Source: Acidobacteriota bacterium (lineage in GTDB: Bacteria > Acidobacteriota > Blastocatellia > Pyrinomonadales > Pyrinomonadaceae). Taken from it: 64,000 bases of DNA. The notes below the pieces were generated by a model, which saw only the letters and a list, made by a program, of their open reading frames with translations, did no database searches and was not told the DNA's origin. Both the position numbers and the translations under genes were made by a program. Below are positions 34,390-41,414 of this stretch, piece after piece. Location of the stretch: the NCBI GenBank assembly GCA_016700075.1, contig CP065000.1:2294001-2358000 (forward strand), given 5' to 3'. The stretch's first letter is position 1; the number at the start of each line of letters is the position of its first letter.

Positions 34390-34414
34390 GAATTCGCCGA
34401 AAGCTAACCTAGAT

Positions 34415-34455
34415 TGCCGCAAGGTGCTGTAATTTCAGTGCTTTGCGGCATTTTT
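34415..34455 (+). terminator. Terminator closing the phage-like head cassette
   Basis: TGCCGCAA at 34415-34422 pairs with TTGCGGCA at 34443-34450, and a run of five T follows. The 20-bp loop may fold further. It lies 26 bp after the connector-like gene and separates the head operon from fic. Confidence 0.8.
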
Positions 34456-34480
34456 CGTTCAGATAACGATATGTACACGC

Positions 34481-34619
34481 TATCGACACATCTCGCGGAT
34501 ATGTCGATAAAATGCGAAAATATCGACATATATTCTTGACATGTCGATGCCATCGACATATGCTGTCAATGTGTCGATAAAAACGCGAAACGTCGACATA
34601 TTGCAGTAATGTGTCGATG
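34481..34619. promoter_or_regulatory. Fic operator array, eight alternating half-sites
   Basis: Eight copies of a TGTCGAT half-site lie at 34481, 34501, 34521, 34541, 34551, 34571, 34591 and 34611 and alternate strictly in orientation. The spacing is 20, 20, 20, 10, 20, 20, 20 bp, so the array is symmetric around about 34550. The central pair forms the tight palindrome ATGTCGATGCCATCGACAT. A dimeric repressor binding cooperatively on one helix face is the natural reading. Confidence 0.85.
34536..34564 (+). promoter_or_regulatory. Sigma-70 type promoter of fic
   Basis: TTGACA at 34536-34541 and TATGCT at 34559-34564 are separated by 17 bp. The central operator palindrome fills the spacer, so repressor binding would exclude RNA polymerase. 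The predicted start is near 34571, leaving a leader of about 60 nt before the fic ATG. Confidence 0.75.
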
Positions 34620-34629
34620 ACGTAAACAT

Positions 34630-35733
34630 ATGCCGAAATGGGATCCGACAAAGCCTTATCAAGAGCTGCCAAAACTTCCACCAAAGGCAGATATCGAGAC
34701 AAAGAGAGTCCTTCGGAAGTGCATCGAGGCACGAGCTGCCCTTGCCGAACTCAAACAGGCTGCGGAATTGATCCCCGATCCGTCGATGCTGATCAACACA
34801 TTGCCGCTTTTGGAGGCAAAGGCGAGTTCAGAGATCGAGAACATCGTCACAACAACCGACAAATTGTTTGAGTATCTGAACAGCGAAAGAAACGCCGACC
34901 CTGCGACCAAAGAGGCGTTGCGATACAGCACCGCGCTATTTCAAGGCTTCGATGCACTGTCGAAATATCGGCTGAGTACGCGAACGGCAGAGGAAATATG
35001 CTCGCGGATAAAAGGCGTCGAGATGCGTGTTCGCCGCGTTCCTGGGACTGCGTTAGGCAATCAGGCGACGGGCGACATTGTATACACGCCGCCGGTCGGT
35101 GAGGATGTCTTGCGTGAATTGCTCGCAAACTGGGAGCGATTTCTCCACAATGAGACCGAGATCGACCCGCTGATACGGCTTGCGGTCGCCCATTATCAGT
35201 TTGAGGCGATACACCCATTCACCGACGGCAATGGGCGAACCGGGCGAGTCATCAACAGCCTTTTTCTGATCGAACAACAGTTGCTGAGCATTCCGGTTCT
35301 GTATCTCAGCCGATACATCCTCGACCGCAGGGCCGATTACAACCGCCTGCTGCTATCGGTCACGCAGGACGGAGCGTGGGAAAATTGGATCGAGTTCATG
35401 CTAGAAGGCATAGCGGACACGGCGCGATGGACCACAAACAAGATCGCTGCCATACGTGAACTAGCCGATGTCACCGCCGAATACGTCAAGGCTAAACTGC
35501 CGAGAGTATATAGCAATGAGTTGATCAGTCTCATCTTTGAACGCCCGTACTGCCGCATCGGAAATGTAGTAGATAAAGGCATCGCCAAACGCCAAACAGC
35601 CTCTGTATACTTAAAGCAACTAGTTGACATCGGCGTCCTCGTCGAAAATGCAGAACTCAAGGAAAAACTGTTCATCAATCCGAGGCTGATGACGTTACTG
35701 TCGGATGAATCAAATAGTTTCGACTCGTATTGA
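34630..35733 (+). CDS. Fic-domain protein with C-terminal winged helix
   Basis: The 367-residue protein has the Fic catalytic motif IHPFTDGNGRTGR at about residues 195-207, complete with the His that starts AMP transfer. An N-terminal inhibitory helix of the class II type reads ASSEIENIV (S-x-x-x-E-N), so activity is probably autoinhibited. The C-terminal part (about 290-367) looks like a winged helix (GIAKRQTASVYLKQLVDIGV). AMPylation of a host target with ATP is the family activity. The symmetric operator upstream suggests the protein may bind its own promoter. No separate antitoxin gene is present. Confidence 0.9.
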   Translation: MPKWDPTKPYQELPKLPPKADIETKRVLRKCIEARAALAELKQAAELIPDPSMLINTLPLLEAKASSEIENIVTTTDKLFEYLNSERNADPATKEALRYSTALFQGFDALSKYRLSTRTAEEICSRIKGVEMRVRRVPGTALGNQATGDIVYTPPVGEDVLRELLANWERFLHNETEIDPLIRLAVAHYQFEAIHPFTDGNGRTGRVINSLFLIEQQLLSIPVLYLSRYILDRRADYNRLLLSVTQDGAWENWIEFMLEGIADTARWTTNKIAAIRELADVTAEYVKAKLPRVYSNELISLIFERPYCRIGNVVDKGIAKRQTASVYLKQLVDIGVLVENAELKEKLFINPRLMTLLSDESNSFDSY

Positions 35734-35778
35734 TCGAATCGGTAATTTTCTGGTGATCGGCGTAACCGACTATCAGTA

Positions 35779-36228
35779 ATGAAAATGAATGTTCTACGAC
35801 GAATTCGACAGGTGATCCTGATCCTACTAACGGTAGTGACGGCTCTCCTTGCAGGAGCGTACGCGGGCTACGAATTAGGGAGTACCGAACATATGTCCTT
35901 TCAAATTCTTCACAGCAGATTCCCATATATGGCAAGCCACTTCGTAGTTGTTTGTGCATGCTCCGGACTGTTGACGATCATCATACTGTTTGAAAGGCTC
36001 TTCTTCTGGCTCTCCCAGGGTGTTGCCGCAGTCTTGATCATTTATTCGAGCATTAGAATCTGGGAGCTATTCGCTCAGCTGAGGTTTTCGTTCAGCCAAG
36101 ATGCCATAGCTAAGGTTGACACGTGGTTCTTGCCATTGATGTATTTTGGTCTCGGATCATGGATTGCGTTCGTCGCAATTCAGGTCGCGGCCGTAGGTCT
36201 AAAAATTGTAAAGAAGGGAAATGATTAA
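35779..36228 (+). CDS. Hypothetical membrane protein
   Basis: The 149-residue protein has four hydrophobic stretches: about residues 10-35, 52-72, 75-92 and 110-140. No family is recognised. AT content is higher than in the flanking genes. Its last codons overlap the trmFO start by 8 bp. Confidence 0.55.
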   Translation: MKMNVLRRIRQVILILLTVVTALLAGAYAGYELGSTEHMSFQILHSRFPYMASHFVVVCACSGLLTIIILFERLFFWLSQGVAAVLIIYSSIRIWELFAQLRFSFSQDAIAKVDTWFLPLMYFGLGSWIAFVAIQVAAVGLKIVKKGND

Positions 36229-37630
36229 CGTAATTGGCGGTGGGCTTGCGGGTGTTGAGGCGGCTTGGCAGGCGGCGAAGTTGGGTGCGCAGGTGCGGCT
36301 TTATGAGATGCGGCCCGTGATGCAGACGCCCGCGCATCGGACGGACAGGCTCGCGGAGATCGTGTGTTCTAATTCGCTAAAGACCGACGAGCCCGGCACA
36401 GCGCCTTATCTATTAAAAGAGGAACTCCGCCGCGGCGGTTCGCTCGTGATGGAAGCCGCCGCAGCGACACGCGTTCCGGCGGGTGCGGCACTGTCCGTCG
36501 ATCGCGTCAAGTTTGCTGAGCTGATCACCGAACGCATCGAGGCACATCCGAATATCGACGTCATCCGTGAGGAAGTTACGAGTTTATACGTCGGGGCGCA
36601 GGCTGCCAGCCTGCAGAACGATGGTGACGGAAGCAGGCAGGCTGCCTGCGGTCCGACGATCATCGCAACAGGGCCGCTCACGTCCGACGCGTTGACGTTG
36701 GAGATAATGAAATTCACCGGCGACGATCAGTTGTATTTTTACGATGCGATCGCGCCGATAATTGCGGCGGAGAGCATCGATATGTCCATCGCCTGGAAAG
36801 CTGCGAGGTATGACAAAGGCGGTGCCGATTACATAAATTGTCCGATGGACCGTGAGCAGTATGAGCGTTTCATCGCAGAACTTCTCGAGGCAAAGTCCGT
36901 CCCGCTCAAGCGTTTCGAGGAAACGCATTGGTTCGAGAGCTGTCTGCCGATCGAGGAGATCGCACGCCGCGGGCCCGAGACCTTGCGGTTCGGCCCGATG
37001 AAGCCGAAGGGTTTGCGTCATCCGAAAACCGGCAAAGAGCCGTACGCGTGCGTCCAACTCCGCCAAGAAAACCTGATGGCGGACGCTTACGGCATGGTCG
37101 GTTTCCAGAATCATCTTCGCTACGGCGAACAGGAACGATTATTGAGAATGATCCCGGGTTTGGAGAACGCCGAGTTTCTGCAGTTTGGCCAGATACATCG
37201 CAACACGTTCATCAACAGCCCGCAGATATTGAACGAAACGCTCGCGACAAAAGCCGAACCGAACCTGTTTTTCGCCGGCCAGATCACGGGAGTCGAAGGC
37301 TACGTCGAATCCGTCGCGACGGGCTGGCTCGCCGGCATCAACGCCGTCCGCACGCTTCGCGGCGAACCGCTCATCACCGCACCGCAGACATCAGCGATCG
37401 GCGCCCTGTGTCGCTATGTCTCGAATGTCGAAACAAAGAACTTCCAGCCCGTGAACATCACATTCGGCTTGCTGGAACCGTTGCCGGTCGAATTGCGGAA
37501 GATCCACAAACGCAAACGCGAAAGGCACATGGTCCAGGTCGAACGAGCGCTGGTGGATTGGGATGAGTGGATGAGAAGTTTGCAGACGCGGGGAGACGGT
37601 GACGCGGAGAAACGGAGAGCGACACCATGA
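36221..37630 (+). CDS. trmFO: Folate-dependent tRNA (uracil-5-)-methyltransferase
   Basis: This 469-residue flavoprotein makes m5U54 in tRNA using methylenetetrahydrofolate and FAD. The FAD-binding start VIGGGLAGVEAAWQAAKLG, the LYEMRPVMQTPAHRTD block, ICSNSL-type segment EIVCSNSLKTDEPG, and HRNTFINSP and GQITGVEGYVES are all present. Between EEVTSLYV and GPTIIATGPLTS the protein has an extra loop of about 20 residues. It is encoded by two opposed REP copies; family members have only a short turn there. The end overlaps a 45-residue membrane peptide gene by 4 bp. Confidence 0.95.
   Translation: MINVIGGGLAGVEAAWQAAKLGAQVRLYEMRPVMQTPAHRTDRLAEIVCSNSLKTDEPGTAPYLLKEELRRGGSLVMEAAAATRVPAGAALSVDRVKFAELITERIEAHPNIDVIREEVTSLYVGAQAASLQNDGDGSRQAACGPTIIATGPLTSDALTLEIMKFTGDDQLYFYDAIAPIIAAESIDMSIAWKAARYDKGGADYINCPMDREQYERFIAELLEAKSVPLKRFEETHWFESCLPIEEIARRGPETLRFGPMKPKGLRHPKTGKEPYACVQLRQENLMADAYGMVGFQNHLRYGEQERLLRMIPGLENAEFLQFGQIHRNTFINSPQILNETLATKAEPNLFFAGQITGVEGYVESVATGWLAGINAVRTLRGEPLITAPQTSAIGALCRYVSNVETKNFQPVNITFGLLEPLPVELRKIHKRKRERHMVQVERALVDWDEWMRSLQTRGDGDAEKRRATP
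36591..36656. repeat. Inverted REP pair (BIME) inside trmFO
   Basis: The first copy, GCAGGCTGCCAGCCTGC, is at 36598-36614. The second, in the opposite orientation, is GCAGGCAGGCTGCCTGC at 36633-36649, followed by GGTCCGAC. The outer flanks are also complementary (GTCGGGGCGCAGGC against GCCTGCGGTCCGAC), so about 65 bp can form one long cruciform. The pair is in frame and encodes QAASLQ and RQAACGP within the enzyme. Confidence 0.85.
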
Positions 37631-37764
37631 TATTGTTTGCAGGCGGTGACCTGCCCGGATTCAAATACATATTCTGGTTCGCTCTTGTTGCCTACGCAAC
37701 CGTTATCGGATCTGGAGTTGGGTATCTGATATACTTCTTTGTTCGCAAACGAAAGAACAAATAA
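37627..37764 (+). CDS. 45-residue membrane peptide
   Basis: An ATG overlapping the trmFO stop (ATGA) opens a 45-codon frame. The peptide has a single hydrophobic segment (FWFALVAYATVIGSGVGYL) and a basic end FFVRKRKNK, the layout of a single-pass inner-membrane protein. The 10-bp gap to the TauE-like gene places it in an operon. No family is recognised. Confidence 0.5.
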   Translation: MILFAGGDLPGFKYIFWFALVAYATVIGSGVGYLIYFFVRKRKNK

Positions 37765-37773
37765 CTGCCCGTC

Positions 37774-38505
37774 ATGGAAGCGACCGCACTTCTCATAATT
37801 CTCATCGTTTTCCTCGTCGCAGTCTTGTATTCGTCGGTCGGGCATGGCGGGGCTTCGGGGTATTTGGCGGTGATGGCGTTTCTGGCTGTGGCTCCGGGCA
37901 TCACGCGGCCGACGGCATTGATATTGAACGTCCTGGTTTCCACTATCGCACTCATACAGTTTTCCCGCCGCGGGCATTTCTCATGGCGGCTGTTCTGGCC
38001 TTTTGCGCTTGCGTCGATACCGCTCGCGTACATCGGCGGGCGGATCGATCTGCCGACCGACGTTTATAAAACGGTGCTCGGCGTTGTGCTGATTCTGACA
38101 GCAGTTCGGCTTTCGCTGAATATCAAGAACGACGGTGAAACGAAAGAACCGAACATTGCAGCCGCATTGGCACTGGGCGCCGCGATCGGGCTTGTTTCGG
38201 GGCTGGTCGGCGTCGGCGGCGGCATCTTTTTGACGCCGGTACTGCTGCTGATGAGATGGTCTGAGGCACGTGTGGCGGCGGGCGTTTCGGCTTTGTTTAT
38301 CTTGGTAAATTCTGCCGCCGGGCTCGCCGGCGTTTATGAGAAGGCTTTCGAACTGCCGACATATGTCATACCTTGGCTCGCGGCGGCAGTGGTTGGCGGT
38401 ATGATAGGTTCGACGTTGGGGGCGAAAAGGTTTGATTCGCTAACGCTTCGGCGTCTTCTGGCGGTCGTGCTGGTCGTCGCCGGTGCAAAGCTTATTTTTG
38501 TCTAG
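37774..38505 (+). CDS. TauE/SafE-type anion permease
   Basis: The 243-residue protein has about eight membrane segments in two related halves, each opening with a glycine motif: VLYSSVGHGGASGYLAV in the first and LVSGLVGVGGGIFLTPVLLL in the second. This is the TauE/SafE (formerly DUF81) family, thought to export sulfite, sulfoacetate or similar anions. The substrate is not identifiable. The VWFA gene follows 8 bp later. Confidence 0.88.
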   Translation: MEATALLIILIVFLVAVLYSSVGHGGASGYLAVMAFLAVAPGITRPTALILNVLVSTIALIQFSRRGHFSWRLFWPFALASIPLAYIGGRIDLPTDVYKTVLGVVLILTAVRLSLNIKNDGETKEPNIAAALALGAAIGLVSGLVGVGGGIFLTPVLLLMRWSEARVAAGVSALFILVNSAAGLAGVYEKAFELPTYVIPWLAAAVVGGMIGSTLGAKRFDSLTLRRLLAVVLVVAGAKLIFV

Positions 38506-38513
38506 GCATATTT

Positions 38514-39608
38514 TTGGCCGCCGCCGCAATCAAACCTTTCGAAGTGCCGCTGCGTTCGATATTTTTGTGTTTCGTTTGTTTCGTGTTTTTCGCGGGAAAT
38601 TCCTCCGCGCAGTCAGGCCGCACAAAACCGACTCCCACGCCCACGCCGAATTCCATCAGCGGCCCGTCTGCAAATTCAACACCGCGTCCGACGCCCGTCC
38701 CGACTCCGCTGCCGGCCGCAACGCCAAAACTTGATGATGACATCATCCGAGTTCAGAGCGTGCTGGTGCCGATACCGATGATCGCTATGGATGCCCGCGG
38801 GCGTGCCGTTACGACGCTGAAGGCGAGCGACCTCGAACTCCGCATCGACGGCAAGGTCGAAGAGATAGACGGCCTGGCACGCAGCGAAACGCCGCTGCGG
38901 CTGGTGATGCTGTTCGACAACTCGTCGAGCGTGTCGTTCGTGCGTGAATTCGAGATAGCCGCGGCCGTTAGGTTCTTCCGCCGCGTCATTCGCCTCGACC
39001 GCGACATGGCCGCGTTGTTTTCCGTGTCAGATACTATCCGCCTCGAGCAGCCGCTGACGCGCGACGTTGGCGATATCGTGCGCACCATCGAATCGTTTCC
39101 TAAACCGAAGGGAGCAACCGCGTTGTTCGACGGCATCGTCCGTGCGGCGGCGTATCTTCGCGGCTCGGACGGCCGCCGCGTGATCGTCATCGTGTCGGAC
39201 GGCGAGGACACATACAGCGACACACGGACAACGCTCGAGAGCGTCGTCCGTGCTCTCCAGGAAAACGATTGCCAGGTCTATGTGGTGAAAACAAAGGAGT
39301 TCGAGAATTTCAAACGCACGGGAGTGCGCGGCGGCAACGCGAATATGCGTTCGCTGATCGCCGAACGCCGCATGGCTGAGATCACCGCGCAGACCGGCGG
39401 AGCCGTCTATTCGCCCATCGACGAACGCGAGATGGACGACGCTTTCGATCGCATCTACGCCGAGCTCTCGCAGCAGTACATCATCAGCTATTACCCTGAC
39501 GAAGAGACCGCCGCGGCCGGCACCTACCGCCGTATCGAGGTCGCCTCGCCGAACCGCAAAGACCTGACCATCCGCACACGAAAAGGGTATTATGTAGCTC
39601 GAAAGTGA
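38514..39608 (+). CDS. Acidobacterial-type VWFA-domain protein
   Basis: The 364-residue protein starts at a TTG; no in-frame ATG precedes the domain. It has a signal peptide ending NSSAQ and a Pro-Thr-rich linker (about residues 38-70). A von Willebrand A domain follows with MIDAS residues in LVMLFDNSSSVSFVREFE and later VIVSDGEDTYSDTR. The C-terminal part ends RKGYYVARK, as in the VWFA-related proteins expanded in Acidobacteria. It is probably exported to the periplasm or surface; its partner is unknown. The REP array starts 2 bp after its stop. Confidence 0.85.
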   Translation: MAAAAIKPFEVPLRSIFLCFVCFVFFAGNSSAQSGRTKPTPTPTPNSISGPSANSTPRPTPVPTPLPAATPKLDDDIIRVQSVLVPIPMIAMDARGRAVTTLKASDLELRIDGKVEEIDGLARSETPLRLVMLFDNSSSVSFVREFEIAAAVRFFRRVIRLDRDMAALFSVSDTIRLEQPLTRDVGDIVRTIESFPKPKGATALFDGIVRAAAYLRGSDGRRVIVIVSDGEDTYSDTRTTLESVVRALQENDCQVYVVKTKEFENFKRTGVRGGNANMRSLIAERRMAEITAQTGGAVYSPIDEREMDDAFDRIYAELSQQYIISYYPDEETAAAGTYRRIEVASPNRKDLTIRTRKGYYVARK

Positions 39609-39610
39609 CG

Positions 39611-39807
39611 GGCCGCAGGCTGCCAGCCTGCAAAAAACTACGCCGGACCGCAGGCTGCCAGCCTGCAAATGATTACGCCGGACCGCGGGCTGCCAGCCTG
39701 CAAAAAACTACGCCGGACCGCAGGCTGCCAGCCTGCAAAAAACTACGCCGGACCGCGGGCTGCCAGCCTGCAAAAAACTACGCCGGACCGCAGGCTGCCA
39801 GCCTGCA
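39611..39807. repeat. Tandem REP array, 35-bp unit, 5.6 copies
   Basis: Five full 35-bp units start at 39611, 39646, 39681, 39716 and 39751, and a sixth partial unit runs from 39786 to 39807. Each holds the palindrome CAGGCTGCCAGCCTG (CGGGCTG in two units) followed by CAAAAAACTACGCCG (one unit has ATGATT instead of AAAACT). All units point the same way and differ by only one to a few bases, so amplification is recent. The array lies directly upstream of the RAYT gene. Confidence 0.95.
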
Positions 39808-39813
39808 CTTGAT

Positions 39814-40422
39814 GTGAGCATCCACAAACGCATCGAAAGAGCAAAGCTGATCGATCCCGATACCGGCTGGAATTCCCGGGGTTATCTACCCCATTACGAC
39901 AAAAAGGAAGTGATCCAATTCGTCACCTATCGGCTGGCTGGTTCCTTGCCTCAGAAACTGATCAAACGAAACACCTTACTCTTCAAATCGGGCGAGATAA
40001 CGGAGATCGAATACCACCGCCGGGTTGAGTTGCTCTTGGATCAAGGGTTTGGTCCGGATCATCTGAAGGTACCCGACATCGCAAGAATGGTTGAAGATAA
40101 CTTGCTTAATTTTGACGGCGAAAAGTACAGGCTTCTTCATTGGGTCCTGATGTCAAACCATGTTCATATTCTCCTTATCCCGATCAACGGGTATTCGCTT
40201 TCGTCGATAATGCACTCGCTGAAATCCTATACTTCGAACCAGGCAAACAAGATCCTTGCAAGAACGGGAAGTTTTTGGAGCGTCGAATATTTTGACCGGT
40301 ATATTCGAAATTCGCACCACTACGTCAGTACCGTAAGATATATTCACAACAATCCTGTGAAGGCAGGATCGTGTGTAAGGGCGGAGGACTGGGAATATGG
40401 CTGTGCGGGGCGACACAAGTAA
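39814..40422 (+). CDS. REP-associated tyrosine transposase (RAYT, IS200/Y1 family)
   Basis: The 202-residue protein is an HUH single-strand endonuclease related to IS200/IS605 TnpA. The HUH motif is in HWVLMSNHVHILLIP at about residue 115, and the catalytic tyrosine is likely in TVRYIHNNPVKAG or the nearby YDRYIRNSHHYVS-like segment (FDRYIRNSHHYV). It starts at GTG 39814, 7 bp after the last REP of the array. Its end overlaps the predicted xerC start, and an inverted REP follows at 40432. RAYTs are thought to mobilise REPs rather than themselves, which fits the dispersed copies here. Confidence 0.92.
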   Translation: MSIHKRIERAKLIDPDTGWNSRGYLPHYDKKEVIQFVTYRLAGSLPQKLIKRNTLLFKSGEITEIEYHRRVELLLDQGFGPDHLKVPDIARMVEDNLLNFDGEKYRLLHWVLMSNHVHILLIPINGYSLSSIMHSLKSYTSNQANKILARTGSFWSVEYFDRYIRNSHHYVSTVRYIHNNPVKAGSCVRAEDWEYGCAGRHK

Positions 40423-41353
40423 GAACAAAGGGCAGGCTGGCAGCCTGCGGTCCGGCGTGGTGGAATTCCTCCAGCACCTGAAATACGAGCGCAATGTCAG
40501 CCCGCACACGCTGCGGAATTACACGAGCGACCTCGAGCAGTTCTCCGACTTTCTCTTTCGCGTCGAAAAACGCGATGACATCAGCCCCGAAGACATCGAT
40601 CATCGCACGATACGCGAATGGATGGCGTCGCTTTACGGCGATCATAAGAAGACATCGATCGCGCGAAAGCTCGCGAGCCTGCGCACCTTTTTTCAGTTTC
40701 TAGTACGCGAAGAAAAGCTCGCCGCAAATCCCGCAAAGATGGTTGCGACGCCGCGTATCGAGCGAAAATTGCCGAATCACCTGTCGATGGAAGACGCCGT
40801 TCGCTTCATCGAAACGCCCGACATCACGACCGACCTCGGCCGCCGCGACCGAGCGATACTTGAGTTCCTATATGCGACGGGAATTCGCGTCGGCGAGCTT
40901 GTCGGCATTGACCTGAACGACGTTGACCTTCGCGAACGCACGGTCCGCGTGCTGGGTAAACGCAACAAGGAACGCATCGTGCCATTCGGCGAACCGGCAC
41001 TGCAGTCTCTGCTGCACTATCTGCAGGAAGCACGTCCTGCTTTCATCGCGATGCTGCCCGAAAGCGAACGCGGTGAAAAGGCCCTGTTCCTGCACCGCCG
41101 CGGCGGCCGGCTGACCACGCGAAGCGTCGGCCGCATGATAGACAAATACATCAAGCAGTGCGCCGATATTCACGCCATTTCGCCGCACAGCCTGCGGCAT
41201 ACATTTGCCACGCACCTGCTCGACAACGGAGCAGACCTTCGAGATATTCAGGAACTCCTCGGCCACGCACGCCTCTCGTCAACGCAGATCTACACGCAGG
41301 TTTCGATGGAAAAAATGATCGACGTCTATACAAAAGCCCACCCGAAAGCGTGA
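40397..41353 (+). CDS. xerC: Tyrosine recombinase XerC-like
   Basis: The 318-residue protein has an N-terminal SAM-like domain (FLQHLKYERNVSPHTLRNY) and a catalytic domain with Arg in YATGIRVGELVG, HSLRHTFATHLLDNGADLRD for His-x-x-Arg, GHARLSSTQIYTQV with the second His, and the Tyr of IYTQV. With XerD it would resolve chromosome dimers at dif. The ATG at 40397 lies inside the RAYT gene and would put an inverted REP (peptide QAGSLRSG) at the N-terminus; GTG codons at 40457 and 40460 are possible true starts. Which start is used is unresolved. Confidence 0.9.
   Translation: MAVRGDTSKNKGQAGSLRSGVVEFLQHLKYERNVSPHTLRNYTSDLEQFSDFLFRVEKRDDISPEDIDHRTIREWMASLYGDHKKTSIARKLASLRTFFQFLVREEKLAANPAKMVATPRIERKLPNHLSMEDAVRFIETPDITTDLGRRDRAILEFLYATGIRVGELVGIDLNDVDLRERTVRVLGKRNKERIVPFGEPALQSLLHYLQEARPAFIAMLPESERGEKALFLHRRGGRLTTRSVGRMIDKYIKQCADIHAISPHSLRHTFATHLLDNGADLRDIQELLGHARLSSTQIYTQVSMEKMIDVYTKAHPKA
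40432..40461. repeat. Inverted REP after the RAYT gene
   Basis: GCAGGCTGGCAGCCTGCGGT continuing CCGGCGT is the reverse complement of the array unit, including its ACGCCGGACC left flank. It lies 10 bp beyond the RAYT stop. The transposase gene is thus bracketed by opposed REPs, and the copy sits over the 5' end of xerC. Confidence 0.9.
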
Positions 41354-41414
41354 TTGCGTGACGTCAACTGAGCTATAATCTCGCTGTCAAAATCCTTTCC
41401 CTTTGGTGTTCATT

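Noticed and set aside
28753..34480. Attachment sites of an integrated prophage around the head cassette
   Set aside because: No integrase, no tRNA target and no obvious direct repeats were seen at the borders by eye.
39611..39807. CRISPR-like array of 35-bp repeats
   Set aside because: The repeats are contiguous with no unique spacers and no cas genes are near; the units are REP palindromes beside a RAYT gene.
39605..39817. Open frame of 70 codons across the REP array
   Set aside because: It is only the translation of the tandem repeat (LPACKKLRRTAGCQPA motif repeated) and has no ribosome-binding site.
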